Notes: a model not told the origin generated them from the sequence alone. Counted from the stretch's first letter, positions 20,164 to 33,017 are shown. The stretch is 64,000 bases of DNA from Luzula sylvatica (GCA_946800325.1 OX326956.1:15355167-15419166), one strand, 5' to 3'. Made by a program: numbers and translations.

Positions 20164-21942
20164 TTAGCTGTACTGCACGACCGATCTATAAATAGCATTA
20201 ACCTTCCAGTTCGCCGGAATTACTTTGTTCGCCACTAGCTTCCTGCCCTTATCGTCAGTAAGTCTGATCGAAAACGGTGGCATGAGAGGGTGAGTAGAAT
20301 CCATTCTATATACGTTGCCCCAAGATTCACGCATCGGCATCCATCCACCCGCACCGGCATACGGCGAGTTAGTTTCCTGGAACTCGACTTGGCTCAAATC
20401 GCCTTCTCCATCTTCATACTCGATCAGGACTGCGAAGTAGTTAGGGTTCGAACCTTCCTCCACGTGGAACGAAATGGTCCTTCCTGGGTACTCACATGGC
20501 ACTCTATAAAAAATAAAATTAAAACAAATGTAAGGATATTTCTCTAAATAATTAAAAAAAGTAGGGGGTTCTTGAATAATATTCTCATTATTATTTCATG
20601 GGTTAGAAAAGATTTTTTTGTTAAATTTAATAAAGGTTCAAAGAGATTGTTATATGGTCCATGATAAGTTGAAATTTTAATGTTCTGCTTTATTCCAAAG
20701 GCATGAATAAAAATAGTAAAATTAACTTGTTCTTTTTCATACTTTTTTTTTGTCAACATAACTTTCTAGGATTGATAAGATTTTGCTGTTTTATTCCCAA
20801 AATTTAGAAAAAATTAGAGAATATATGCATTCTTTCTATATTCCAAAATTTACCTGGAGAACTGAATGGCCATTCTACCGGCATGGCGAAGCTCGTCAGA
20901 ACGACCAGGAAGAGCCATGGACCCAAATGAAATTCCGCTCATGTCGAAGTGATACGGCGCGTCAATGCAGATTCCTCCATCACACAAGTCCGTTATGGTA
21001 ATGTGCGATGGCCTGCCTGAACAAGCAGGGTGGCCAGAACATTTCACCTAATAATATAAATGTACATAATGAACTCAAAATTAGTCACTAGTACAAAGTT
21101 AACAATCACTAATTTATTAAAGTTATAATCTCATTAAGTTGCAAAAAAGTACATAATAGCAAGAGCCACATCCTTTTCCTCCTTTGAACAAATTGTGGTT
21201 GCCACATGAAGTCATGGATGAAAAAGGGGGCAAATTCACATTTTTGAATCCACATCCTCCACCTGCATAATCACATACAAAATTGTTAAAAGTGCACAAT
21301 TTTGATTTTAAAAGTTCATATTTTGTAAAATCACAAGACATTTTACTATCTTTAGGAGAAAAACAAGAGATTTTAGATGATGGAGAAACTTTCCCCAAAT
21401 AGCAAATCTTCAAAGGTTGGGCACACTGGGCAACCCATGTTTTTTGGGAAAATAGTTTACATACTAAAATAATAGTATATATAATATATTTATTATTGGA
21501 TCTTTTAATACATTGATAGATTTACTAATCACCCACTATTCTTACGTAATTTGATATATACATTGATACATTGATATATACTAAAATACAGGATCCTATG
21601 TAATCCTCAAACAAAGGTCAAATGTTTTGGCACATAATTAATATTACATTTAGTTTAATTTGCATGGGCAAAATTAGACCATGACACTAAACTAAAAGGG
21701 AGCTCAAAAAAAATATAGTGGAAGTACAAAAATCACAATGTGAGTGAGAGAGAAATACCGTTGTCGGGGGCGCCGGCACCGTAAGGAGCTCCATACCAAG
21801 TAGCACTTGCGGATCCCCAATTATGCGCTCCGGCCTTAGAATCGGTGTAGTCGATGCCTTCCGGTTCGAGGCAGAGAGAGGGTGATAAGAGTGAAAGCAG
21901 AGCAAGAGAGGCAAGTAAAGTGTAGAGAGAAGAAACCGCCAT
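20164..21942 (-). CDS. Beta-expansin, four exons, complete
   Basis: A secreted cell-wall protein of the expansin B family, which loosens walls non-hydrolytically. Exons (minus strand): 21942-21759, 21262-21153, 21047-20854 and 20503-20164, with GT/AG at every intron. Together they give 275 residues plus TAA, a normal family length. Residues 1 to about 25 form a hydrophobic signal peptide. Domain 1 (GH45-like double-psi barrel) has TWYG (48-51), PDNGG (59-63), [10 protein letters not shown] (92-101), DLCDGGIC (118-125) and the diagnostic HFD (131-133). RVPCEYPG (163-170) leads into the C-terminal CBM63 domain, ending [14 protein letters not shown]. The start is the ATG at 21942-21940; the frame is open a little further upstream but only from a TTG. 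A TATA box lies about 75 bp upstream. No frameshift or missing key residue is seen. Which expansin B member it is cannot be told. Confidence 0.95.
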
Positions 21943-22013
21943 TGTTGTGATCTCAATTCTCAAGATGAGATTTTGATAAGTTGTTTTTGATGGAGAGATG
22001 GAGATTTTGAGGG

Positions 22014-22023
22014 TTATTTATAG
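22014..22023 (-). promoter_or_regulatory. TATA box of the beta-expansin
   Basis: Minus strand CTATAAATAA, about 72 bp upstream of the start codon. This spacing would leave a 5' UTR of roughly 40 bp. Confidence 0.7.
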
Positions 22024-22297
22024 TAGGAAATTAAAGAAGTGGTTAAAGATTTGGAAAGAAGGAACATGTGTTGTGGGGCGTCACATGGGTACAGTTACAC
22101 TTACATACATACATTACATTATTTAGATAAAAGTATATAAATAACATAAATTTCTAAAAAAGGACCTCAAATGCTATAAATTGCAAAACATTTCTATTTT
22201 CTAAGAAGTTCGAAAAACTGTGTTGTTGTTACTTCTTCATGCTAAATTAGCTTGATTCAACTAACTTCGTACAAATTGTTTTCATCTCATTAATATA
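22024..22297. other. Upstream region of the beta-expansin
   Basis: Intergenic sequence expected to hold the promoter. CACATG/TGTGTT phrases near 22066-22087 are the only short motifs of note; no specific operator is supported. Confidence 0.4.
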
Positions 22298-24090
22298 GGC
22301 CCGTTTGGTATCATTTCTTCTTTTTTGTTTATAATTTCTTTTTCTTTCTAGATTCCGTATTTCTATTTCGAAGCATTTATCATATTTTAATAAACAAACT
22401 ATTTTAGTGTCAAATTTTATTTATATAACGAATATCGAATGAATGTGAGTTTTATATCAACAAAATATTTTATTCGTGAATATGAAATTTGCAAATGTCA
22501 TATGTTACGTTACATTGAGAATAAGAAGTTTTTTTAATGTTAATATACCGTTTAATTATCGGTATATCGAGTGTGCGGAATCAATATACCGTTTCGAAAA
22601 CAATTTATTAATTTTAATGTCAATATATTATTTTCAATGAATTTTTTTGGTTTACAATATTATTTAAGTGTTAATAAACTATTTTCATCGCAACTGTAAA
22701 ATTTTGTAGGGCCAATATATCATTTACCATATTCACTTTCAGTTTCTATATATTGAGTTTATACATGAATATAACATTTATAGGATGACGTTATTGCAAG
22801 AGCCGACATGACTAAATTAATAGCGATTTCAATTTTGTTTTATCAAAGGACCGTTATATCCCTGTTAATGATAAATTGATGGTTGATATTTCTTACATTT
22901 ATCTATTAGTTTATCATTTTTCATAAATCATGCAAATAAAATATTTCGTATGTAAAAAATATTTTTATTCTTAATTTTTTCATCATAAAAAAATAATTAA
23001 ATTGTAACTTGTCATATATATTTAAATATGAAAATTAATATATATTGGTTAGATTTGATTTTTTTCATAATATTAGAAAAAATATTTCTGTATTATTCAT
23101 GAAAGATATAAATAATAGTATATAAGTATAACAAATATTAATCACCATAAATAGGGATATAATGGTCATTTAATTAAAAAAAACTTGAATTCGTTCTCAA
23201 TATAATCATATTAGCTGTTGCAATAGCGTCACCCTATTTACAATATCAATATACCATATTAATATCACTATACCAACCATTATAATGATAATGCTAATGA
23301 GAATTTAAGTAAATGCTCAAATATTTTACAATATTTCTCTATTACTCAAATGTCTAATCTCCAACTAATTACTAGACTCGTACTTCACATTTTTTAATTA
23401 AGAATACTATTTTTTGGTTCGTGCAAAATGAGGATCACCTACTATACAGACAATATATATTTATGAATCATTCTACAAATAAAAATGTTCAAAAAAGAGT
23501 ATAGAGCGAGATACTTTCATATAAAAATTTAAAGACGAGACATTTTGAGCATGTGTTTTAGATTTTTATTTATTGTGGATTGGTGAGGTTAGTGTTGCTA
23601 ATTTTAACATTATATCTTTTTCAATGTCAAGATATCTTTTTCTAGATTCGACATACCACTTTTCAGTGCTGATAATCATTATCGATGCCAATATAATTTA
23701 AATACCATCACTTACAACGTCAAATATCATGTTTTAAGCGTCGGTGTATCGTGTTTTGTATGAATGATATCGATTTATTGTTTAAACGTTTTTATTATTA
23801 ACACATTCTTTTTTAGAGTCCATGTATTATTAATTTTTGGTAACTATTACCATTTTTTAATATGGTCATCTATGTTACCAATTATACAACTTGTTTTTTC
23901 TTCTTTTCTAATATCGATTTATGTTAAAGTATCTATAAGTTTGAATTGCATAAATGAAAAACCAAAAAAAAAAAAACACTTTTCTTTTCATTAAAAATCT
24001 TATTTTATTTGATATTTAAACAAAAAATAAAAACAACTTATTATCCCAACACTAGACAAAAGATGACAAACGGGAACGATACCGAACAAG
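22298..24090. mobile_element. Possible non-autonomous TIR element, about 1.8 kb
   Basis: The left end GGCCCGTTTGGTATCATTTC resembles the minus-strand right end AACTTGTTCGGTATCGTTCC. Flanks ATTAATAT and TTTAATAT suggest an 8-bp duplication with one mismatch (hAT-like). Phrases such as CAATATACC and TATCATTT recur inside. No coding sequence. Boundaries are uncertain by a few bases. Confidence 0.45.
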
Positions 24091-25102
24091 TTTTAATATT
24101 GTTTGTTATAACAAGTATTAATTCTTTTCGAGGTAACTAATTTTGCAATACATGTTTATATGAGGATTTGGATATTTAACATATAATTTTTTTCATAAAT
24201 CAACTTAATATATATATATTTCAGAATAAATAAAAAATGATTCGTTTGTCTTCCATATATTGATGTTAATATGAATTGAACTCACAACCTCTAATAACAT
24301 ATCATTTTTGTCTCAGTGAACTGAGTGACTAAATTATATTTGTTATTTGATAAGAATATTGTTAAATTGAACTAATAAATTAATATTAAGGACCTTTCGT
24401 ACATTTGTATAATCGAGGGGTTTCATTTGCATTCGAATAATTTAGGGTTCTTTTGGCAAATGTAGACCAAGATGAAGTATGGGAAATTAAGGACCTTTGT
24501 CTGAATAAATATATAGGAGTTTTATCACCGCCTATAGAAAGTAGGGCGTGATATACGATGAGGGCTCTCCTATTAACAGTAATGATAGGAACCATGCTTT
24601 AATGGGTCCTGTCAGGACTTTGCCCGTCAAGGCGACCGAAATCGAGCTCAAGGTTTCAAATTCTTCCCTCCAATTTTTTGGACTGTTAACATTAATATGC
24701 ATACAACCGGTATACCTTAATTAATATATTTAATAAAATAAAAATGATATACTTATTATATATTATTAATTAAGTTATTGAATAATTTTAATGGACGACT
24801 TCAAAACATGCATTTTTTGGATATTGTTTTGAGATTAGTTTTATGCATGATTAACATTCCTACGTTCTGCCAACGGTCTCCTAGTCCTGTTGATTTAGTG
24901 TAAGACACTAAAAATCATATGATGTTTAGTTTGTGAATTCAATTTTCATTGATATTAAGGGTTAGATAACCACCGATCATTCTCCATTTACTTTTTATTT
25001 AACATTCCGAATATATCGCCTTACTTGACTTCCTCTAATTTTGATATTTTTAATTTTATGATTTGTGCGCGATCCACAATCATCAACCTTAAATTTAAAT
25101 AT
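24091..25102. other. Intergenic sequence with possible repeat debris
   Basis: At 24388-24500 phrases such as AAGGACCTTT occur twice (24390, 24490), suggesting a repeat terminus. I recognise no gene. Confidence 0.35.
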
Positions 25103-26800
25103 ACTAGAATAATTTTTGCGTTATGCAGAGAGCATGAAATAATTATGTTTTCATTTTATTTCCAAAATTTATTTTTATGACAATAATAATAATAATATGT
25201 TAAAACAAAATTATTTCACATTATATTAGTCTCGTGATATTAAAGAGTTAATTTAAATATAATAAATAATACATTTTACGATTGTATTATATTAAAGAGT
25301 TAATTTAAGTATAATAAATAATACATTTTTAAGATTGTATTATATTATGGTAGAAAATAGCTCAATTACTATAAATTGTAATACATGTATTAATACAAAT
25401 AAAAATATCTAAAACATAACACAATTTTACGAAAAAATAACTACAAAAATTATATCATCGTTTCTCACTATTCATGCAATATAAATATAAAAACATCCAA
25501 TCATACAACCTATTGACTCAAGACACATAATTAGTTGTATAGTAATGATTTGTTTTTATTGATAAACAAAATAATTAAAATTAGAACCATCATACATTTA
25601 ACAATCAAAATTATTAAAAAATAATATAAAATTTTAATTTATCAAAAATATAATTAAAAAATATTTAACATATATGATATTTCTAAATTTACAACTTGAA
25701 AAAACAACAATAGTATTCCAAATATGATTATAAGTTTTGAATGCAATTTATATTTTAATAGGTAAAATATTCATTTTCATTTATATTAAATGTTGAAAAT
25801 TTCAATATCAAAGTTGTTTTAGCACAAATATACATTCCAAATATTTTGATAATTCAAGCGGATGATACCTAGCCTCACTTCTTAGAGGTGCAGGGTTCGA
25901 GTACTGCGTGCAGTTGGACTATGAAGAAACTTTCTATTAGGATATCATTTAGTCTCTAGTGTGTGTGCCTACGGGCTTGCAAAAAAAAAAATATACCTGC
26001 TTAATTAGTACTATGGGATTCTCATTATTGTAGTTCTTATAAAAATAATCATTATTGAAATTCAATTATTTAATATTAAACATGCATTATTTTGCGTTGT
26101 ATTTTCTTACTTAATATTTTCACATATTAAAATAAAAAATGTTAGGCATGAACTATATTAATACGGATGCCAAAATAAATAGAAAATTCAAGTGAATACT
26201 TGACAAATTTTTGAAATTAAAGTTCTTAAAATAATATTAATATAACTTATACCTTAAATGTTATAATGTTTCATATTAGAAAATTATTTATATTTATTAA
26301 TTGGTTGAGAGAGAAACATATCGTATGTAAAATTTTAAATACTAAGAATTTTTTTATTAAATGGCAAAATTGTATAGATGGTGCGTGTCACAAAAAAAAA
26401 AAAAATTTAACCAAACTTTTCATATTCATTACCATGTAGACATAACATTTAATATCAAGTGCCTGATTTTAATTGTACGTTCTGAATTTAATATCAAAGA
26501 TGACATGAATTAAGGAGATGACTAAATTTTTTTTGTAAAATATTGACAAATAAATGACTACACATAATATGATGTGCAGAGAATCTAGCAAAAAAATAAT
26601 GATTGTGTTCAAATTAAGACTTACAAATGATCAACATACAAAAACTAAATGTCTGAATGATAAATATAAAATTAATGTATAGAATAAAACAATATCGTCA
26701 AAATCTAATCGTTATTTGGGACCCAAACAATTAGGATCTGCATGCATGAGTCAAATTTATTGAATATATATAAATTTTACATATAATATTTGATTACTGG
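25103..26800 (-). mobile_element. Old Helitron-like repeat, copy 2 (minus orientation)
   Basis: Begins with ACTAGAATAATTTTTGCG. Read on the minus strand this ends ATTATTCTAGT, a degenerate Helitron-style 3' end. The body parallels 10201-11560: TCATACAAC, GAACTATATTAATACGGATG and AATGACTACA-type phrases occur in the same order. Interrupted by a SINE at 25856-25990. The right limit is approximate. Confidence 0.4.
25856..25990 (+). mobile_element. tRNA-derived SINE
   Basis: AGCGGATGATACCTAGCC resembles an A-box region. GGTTCGAGTAC at 25894-25904 is a near-consensus Pol III B box. The copy ends TGTGTGCCTACGGGCTTGC followed by an A-run (25981-25991). The CCTACGGG(C/T)TTG phrase is shared with the SINE at 42734-42945. 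No clear target duplication. Confidence 0.6.
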
Positions 26801-27517
26801 AAATTCTGTTAATAAAAATCGCATAGAGGTCTCTTCCTTTTAGAGTTCTCATGCGGATTTCTAGTACACGTCTCCCTTCTTCCACCATTTTTCGTAAAAA
26901 ACTAAAAGTATGATGCTCGGAAGTCTATGCCAGCAATCTCTCTTTTAAGATCCCAAAACACATGAAGGAACGACTATCCCGCGTTTCGATCGACCAAGCA
27001 ACATGCTTGAACAATACTAATAAGACTTATCAAGTTACATAATGATAGGAACATAAATTGTGAACAAAATATGACAAAATGCAAAATTAAATAGGTAACA
27101 ATATCGATACAGCAAAAGTCTCGATTAATCGCAAGTCGACATTTTACTGACTAGAGAATGTCTAGTCAATTGCTCAAATTAGCCAACTCGCATTTATTCG
27201 ATATTTCTCCAACTTTGAACCATTTTGGCGATATTTTTATCATCATTATAAATACTCAATTTCATTTGATCCAGAGATAAAATAAATATGATATTTAATG
27301 ATGTAGATCTTAAATTTATATTTTAGTGATATTAGCTTTTTGTTTTTTGTTTAGTAATATGTTTATTATTGATTGGTAAATATATTATTTATATACAAAA
27401 ATTATTAAAAATTTGGACAATCGACATATCCCGACGACTTTCTGATTAGTCTCCGACTAATCACCGAATCACTAGCCGCTACGTTCTCGGTCTTTTTCGA
27501 TTTCTGATATTTACAAC
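26801..27517. other. Intergenic sequence
   Basis: No gene seen. 27110-27490 has a slightly GC-richer stretch with ACTAGAGAATGTCTAGTCAA and TCCGACTAATCACCGAATC phrases but no recognised element. Confidence 0.4.
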
Positions 27518-27732
27518 AGTGACGGATCTTGTCCCAAATTAACGGGGAGACGATAATCTAGGAGGGACTGTTGTGAGAAATTTTCAAAATTTTTTGGAGA
27601 AACGATAGTACATAACTTTACAGTTTTATTCTAAAATATACTGACATAATCAAATATATATACTACCGTTCATACATTTTGGGGGGAGGGGGGCAGGTGC
27701 CTCATAGTCCCTTAATAGAAATGCCACTAATT
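27518..27732 (+). repeat. Dispersed repeat, copy 2 (partner at 13852-14006)
   Basis: Same ordered phrases as copy 1, with an extra internal stretch around 27560-27600 and a G-rich run at 27681-27693. Within it GGAGA-ACGATA occurs twice, suggesting a small internal duplication. Confidence 0.75.
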
Positions 27733-28100
27733 TACAATATTATACAAGATATTAATTAATGTTCTCTAATTTTCTTTTCAAAGTTCTAATGTGGGGTAAA
27801 TTATGAAAGTTGTCGGATTTCTCTAGAGACAATTTGTAACAGTGATAACCAACAGTAACAGCTAACAATAATCATAACTACCTTCTATCAATAATGATTC
27901 AAATTTTTGTTCACAATCCTTTCATCATTGAAAGAACGACAAAATCTTTGAAAAACCCTCGTATAATATAACTGGTCCACAAGCTCATTTTTAAGTCAAG
28001 AGAAAGGGCCCAGTTTGTTCAAAAAAACAAACCCTAATTGGTCCACCAGACTATTATTTCACATGCAAACTTCTATCTAGCAAGCAGCCACGTTGGCCCT
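27733..28100. other. Intergenic sequence
   Basis: AT-rich, nothing recognised. Confidence 0.4.
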
Positions 28101-28109
28101 GCAAATCAC

Positions 28110-28353
28110 GAGTTCGGTTTCTCTGTGGCCTCCGAAAGGAAGCCACATGTGAAACCGCCTCCGTGGCGGAATTTAATTGGTCAATACAAATTTTTTTGCA
28201 AATAAATCCCTAGTTTCTCAGAAATACCTAGACAGTTAATTTATATAAAAGAAGGGTTTATGTGCAAAAAATTTTGTATTGACCAATTAAATTCCGCCAC
28301 GGAGGCAGTTTCACATGTGGCTTCCTTTCGGAGGCCACAGAGAAACCGAACTC
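28110..28353. mobile_element. Young Mutator-like MITE, 244 bp, perfect 9-bp target duplication
   Basis: GCAAATCAC lies at both 28101-28109 and 28354-28362. The arms, GAGTTCGGTTTCTCTGTGGC inward to CAATACAAA, are about 90 bp and differ at about two positions. The loop is about 60 bp. The arms are GC-richer than the surroundings and form a very stable hairpin. High arm identity and an intact duplication indicate a recent insertion. Confidence 0.93.
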
Positions 28354-28589
28354 GCAAATCACATGCCACCGGGCCACCATGTGATCGTTCCTGCCATTTC
28401 TTACAAGTGGTTTGATTCTTGTTCTTATTCCTTGGCCTATTTTCATGCCCATCCTTATGAAACATCATAATATCAAGTCTTTTGAGTTCAAATTAAGCAA
28501 AGTATGATATATATGAATTTTGTTATGTTTGATGTGATATTTTCTTGCTTACATAGGGGCATGTATGTGAAATTTCCAAAAAAAATTTG

Positions 28590-29379
28590 GAAAATTTTCA
28601 AATAACCCCTAATTTTTCTTGAATTTGTAAAATACACACTCAATTTTTGGAAACTCCGAAGCCCCCACTCCAATCAAGGTTTTATTTCCGTTTACTCTTT
28701 ATAGGATATTTCATGGTGCTAAAAAAATTTGGACCAAAACACTCCTACATTTTCATATTTAGATTTATTAAACTTTTTTGTATTATTTTTATTAATTTAA
28801 AAATTTCCATAAAAATTTTTTAACATATAGTAATATTAAAAAAATTATATGTCATAAACACAATTTTAATATTTTATTTATTATATATTTTATCATACAA
28901 AACTAGCTTTAAATAAAAAAATTAGATATTGAAATTAAAAGTAACGACAATATTATTTTAATGCTGGTTTTAAATTTTATTAATTCATTGTTAATTTGGC
29001 AAAAAAATATTATTTAATAACTTTTTTTATTAATAATTATTGAGAATTAAAATTAAATGTTAAAATAATATTATTTTGTCAAGATTTTTTCAGGAATTTT
29101 TTTTTATATCGTGATCTAATTTATATTTAATGCTAGTTTTGTACGACAATATATATAATAAATAAAATAATAAAATTGTGTATAGGACATTTAGTTTTTT
29201 TAAGTTAGTATATGTTAAAAAATATTTTTGGAGATTTTTAAATTATTAAAATAATATAAAAAAGTTCAATAAATTTAAATACGAAAAATAGAGGAAATCT
29301 TATTTGGAGGAGGAGTTTTTGGAGTTTCTAAAAAAATCACTAATTAAAAAAAAAATGAGGAGGTTATTCGAAAATTTCT
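28590..29379. mobile_element. Degenerate foldback element of the CCCCTAACTTT family
   Basis: Left GGAAAATTTTCAAATAACCC and minus-strand right GAGAAATTTTCGAATAACCT are inverted ends, with GGAAACTCCGAAGCCCCC against AGAAACTCCAAAAACTCC further in. The interior contains complementary AT-rich arms. More diverged than 18641-19341. Confidence 0.7.
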
Positions 29380-29962
29380 CATTTCTTTTATTTTCTGTTC
29401 TTTTACCAAGGAGATAATGTTTTTCGTGTGTAGAAAAACATAAGTGGGGGAGAAGAGGGGTCAATTGTCAGATTTAGACAGTTTATATAGTTATGGGTGT
29501 GAACAAGAGCACGACTTTTGATGTAGTCCAAGCCATAATTAATGCCTGTGATCAAGTCAATATGTTATGAATATCCAACTTACCCCACTGGCTGTTATTT
29601 GGAAGTGAAATATGTCCGAGTGGTGAACACAGAGTCGTTATCATGGTAAGCAAAAATTGAACATCTTAAAATCTATTGAAAACAGTGCTAACCGAAACGT
29701 AGTGGGAATGTGGTGACCGATTTTCTGTGTAAATGTTGTAACTAAATTCTGTTTACTAGTGGACAAATTATTAACCTGAAATTTTGTTAACTAGCGAACA
29801 TATTTTTATTTATCACTTGCCAGTAAAATCAAGAAAATGTTAAGAGGACTTTCTAGGTCTAAAAGATTAATGGGATGAAGAGGTTTTGTTGGCACCATTG
29901 CTAATTTGGATTATCAGTGGTACATTTTGTAAGAAATTTGGGCGCCGGTACAAATACTTTTA
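29380..29962. other. Intergenic sequence
   Basis: No gene or repeat boundary recognised. Confidence 0.4.
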
Positions 29963-30763
29963 CGGCGTGTTTGCTAGGGCAGTTTTGTATATTATGATAG
30001 TATGAATATGTAAAAATTATGACATAATTTAATTGTAGTTTTTATGTTTTAATGTTTGGATTCACGAAAAATAAAACTATTGGAATTATAGTTTTTATAT
30101 TTGAGTTTATGTAATTGAATTATGAAATTTCACCATATGTACTAAAACTTTCAAATAAATTTCACCGTTGACTTAATTTGACAGAAGGTTTTAATTTAAC
30201 CAAAAAACTATTAATCATCCGAGAAAATAATATCATAAAAAACTTATACCATCACATTACAGTACCAAATAATATAAAATAAAACAAAACTTTTACGTAA
30301 ACAATTTCATATCATAAATTGACACCTACTCTGATGTTCGATTGCGCAATTATCAATCTAACCATCTTTAAGATATTTTGAGATATGTAGTCTTGTAGGT
30401 GCATAATAATCCTAAAATTATGTTTTTGTAGTTGAAAATCATGGTGGCTACTGTCATAGTACTCCATTGACATCTTTCATGATAAACTACCATCACATTT
30501 TCCTACCAATTTACTTATTTTTTTTTTTTTTTTTTTTTTCTGCGGATGAGACTCTCGTAGATTTGGGATAAAGTCGACTTACAATAGTAGAGATGTCGTC
30601 GGTAGTTAGAACTATATGAATTTAATTAAATAAATCAAACCAAACAAACGAAAATGGCAAATTTCTCCATGTGCATTTCCTAACTGCCATATCTAAAACG
30701 ATCCAAACAGCCTCTCAGTGTAAGATGTTTAAAAAGTGTTTGATGAAAATCATATGATTAGAT

Positions 30764-31776
30764 TGTTGAGGAATATCCCCGACCCCGGGCCCGCGCAGCG
30801 GATATGAAGGCCCGGTCCGGTTCCCTAAATCCAAGATCACGTCATGACTTCGAGGGTACGATGCAAATAGAAGGATAGATCTATACCAGTGCCAAATTGA
30901 TGGCACACGAAGGGTTGATCGCCGCCTTCTATTCCTCCTGTCACGTTGGTGACAATCCGCGCGTCCCATACCACGCGTCCTTCACCACTCGTTAACTACG
31001 CCGGTTCACTTGACTTCGTCTTCGTGCGTCCAAGCGTTTCCACCGTCTTTCTCACTCGAGTCGATCACAATCGAAGAACCACAAACGTCGTTCCTCTACT
31101 TGTATCCACGTTGATTCGTAAGACGTCAGTCACGGATGCACCTGCCTAGACCATGCACCGGCGAACTTGCTCGATCTAATCGATTCTATATTTCTCTCTC
31201 TTCGCACCTTTTCACTCACGAAAGATCAAATCTGAATTTGCTCTTTTTCTTGTGTATTGGGCAGAATGATAATCTCAATAATCTGATCTGGATGAGAGAG
31301 AAAGTATCCTATTTATATCTAATAGGATTAGGATTAGCCAAAAGGCATGTATATCCAATATACATCCTTTCACACAGAAAAGTGCATGAACCTGTTCCGT
31401 ATTCTGTCCAAACGAAATTGATAAATTTCTCTGACAGAAAATCACCCAACATGAACGTTGTAGATAATCTCATTATATACACAACCCAATTTGGCCCAGC
31501 CCAATTGGAGTTCGTATGCAAAAGTTATGACTGTTTTACTAACTGTATGTCATACTGTTGCACCCTTTCGGTATTTCACATAAACGACACTGATACTTCG
31601 TTCATATGAAATATATTTCTACATGAAGGTTATAGATAATCTAATTATCTATCTAACCCAATTTGAACCATTCAAATCGGATTTTCCCACTGACAGTTAT
31701 GGCCACGAATGTACGACTACATTCGTTTATCCTTGTGTACACTTTTACGGTTGATCCTGAAACTGTATTTCCTTCA
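30764..31776. mobile_element. Solo LTR of an LTR retrotransposon, 1013 bp
   Basis: Starts TGTTGAGGAATATCC and ends TATTTCCTTCA (TG...CA). It is flanked by a perfect 5-bp duplication TAGAT (30759-30763 and 31777-31781). The related copy A (about 15038-15054, GATTGGATGTAGCAAAC) is the empty site and shows that nothing else was inserted. No gag or pol follows, so it is the product of LTR-LTR recombination. Base composition is clearly GC-richer than its surroundings. Superfamily not determinable. Open frames inside have no recognisable domain. Confidence 0.93.
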
Positions 31777-32035
31777 TAGATGTAGCAAATGAATAAAATA
31801 TTCTAGAATTGTATTATTTCTTATGAAATTCTTCAATAATTTTAGATAATATTTTTTTTAGTATCATCAATTTTTACAGAATATTTTTTTTTAATACCAG
31901 AATATTATTTTAATATTTTTCCATTACCACTAATTTTTAGAGAATATTATTTTTTTAATACAACTAAATTTTTGAGAATAGTTTTTTTAATACAATTATT
32001 ATTTGCATTATAAGTTCAAAAAACTACAAATATTT

Positions 32036-32510
32036 TTAATACGGTATCCGATATCCGATATCCGATTTCGGATACGAGTACGGTATTCGGTATTCGATAT
32101 CTGATTTCAGATATAAATACGCTATCCATATCCAATATGGATACGAGTATAAATACGATATACGCTATCCAATATCCGACTTCAAATACGAACACAATAT
32201 TCGATATCCAATACGGTTATGAGTAAGAATACGGTATATGGTATACAATTTTTGACTTTGAATACGAATACGAATACGGTATCTGATACAAATATAGATA
32301 CGAATACGATATCTGATATCCGATTTCGGATACAGATACGAATACGATATCCGATATGAATACATATACAAATACAATATCCAATATCCGATTTCGAATA
32401 CGAATAGAGTATCCGGTATTCGATATCCGATTTTGGATAAGGATACAGATATGAATACGGTATACGATATCCGATATGCGATTTCGGATACAAATACAAT
32501 ATCCAAAATT
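32036..32510. repeat. Degenerate (GATACGAATACGGTATCCG)n minisatellite inside copy B
   Basis: About 470 bp of alternating GATACGAATACG and CGATATCCGATTTCGG phrases, the expanded counterpart of 15382-15572. Long open frames on the minus strand here are repeat artefacts. Confidence 0.88.
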
Positions 32511-32515
32511 TTAAA

Positions 32516-33017
32516 ATCACAATTTGTTACTTCCATCATATCATTATGCTATAATTACGTGCAATAAATAAATCATAAATATAATTAAGTCTCTAATTTT
32601 AATGATTTATTCAATGATGAATTTTGTTATATTATTCATGGTTAACATATTATTTACCTTCAGTTTAAATAATTATTATTAATATTAATTTTATCAATAT
32701 ATTTACTAAATTATGTATTGTTTATTTCTCCAAATTGTGTTCAATTAAATAAATTAATAACAATTAGTACAAATATATACAACATCGATAATATAATATA
32801 TCATTTATTCTACGTACTAACTACTTATATATATTACTCAAAATTGTGACTATTTCATTTGATTAATTATGAAATTAGAGATTTCTTCAATAGAACAAAA
32901 TTCAAGAGACACAAAATAGATCTTTTATCTCTCAAAATGATCATGTGAATACTTTGCTCTCTCCAAATATCCAGTTGGAGATAAGTTTTCAAAACAAGGT
33001 GTTATATCCATTGTTCT
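32516..33017. other. AT-rich intergenic sequence
   Basis: Nothing recognised. Confidence 0.4.

Larger units (their letters stand above)
29963..32515. mobile_element. PIF/Harbinger-like element, copy B, with nested insertions
   Basis: The left end GGCGTGTTTGCTAGGGCAGTTTTG-type sequence follows TTA (29960-29962), as in copy A. From 30715 (GTGTAAGATGTTTAAAA) it aligns with copy A from 14995, and after the solo LTR it continues from 31782 (GTAGCAAATGAATAAAATAT). Copy B holds about 690 bp (about 30022-30714) absent from copy A; its end CGATCCAAACAGCC looks like another element's terminus. I could not identify copy B's right end. Confidence 0.6.

Noticed and set aside
21943..21963. Upstream extension of the beta-expansin N terminus
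   Set aside because: The frame is open but begins with TTG, whereas the ATG at 21942 is followed directly by a normal signal peptide.
31136..31609. 157-codon open frame
   Set aside because: Lies wholly inside the solo LTR and shows no gag, pol or host motif.
32165..32539. 124- and 112-codon tyrosine/isoleucine/arginine-rich frames
   Set aside because: Artefacts of the GATACGAATACG minisatellite.
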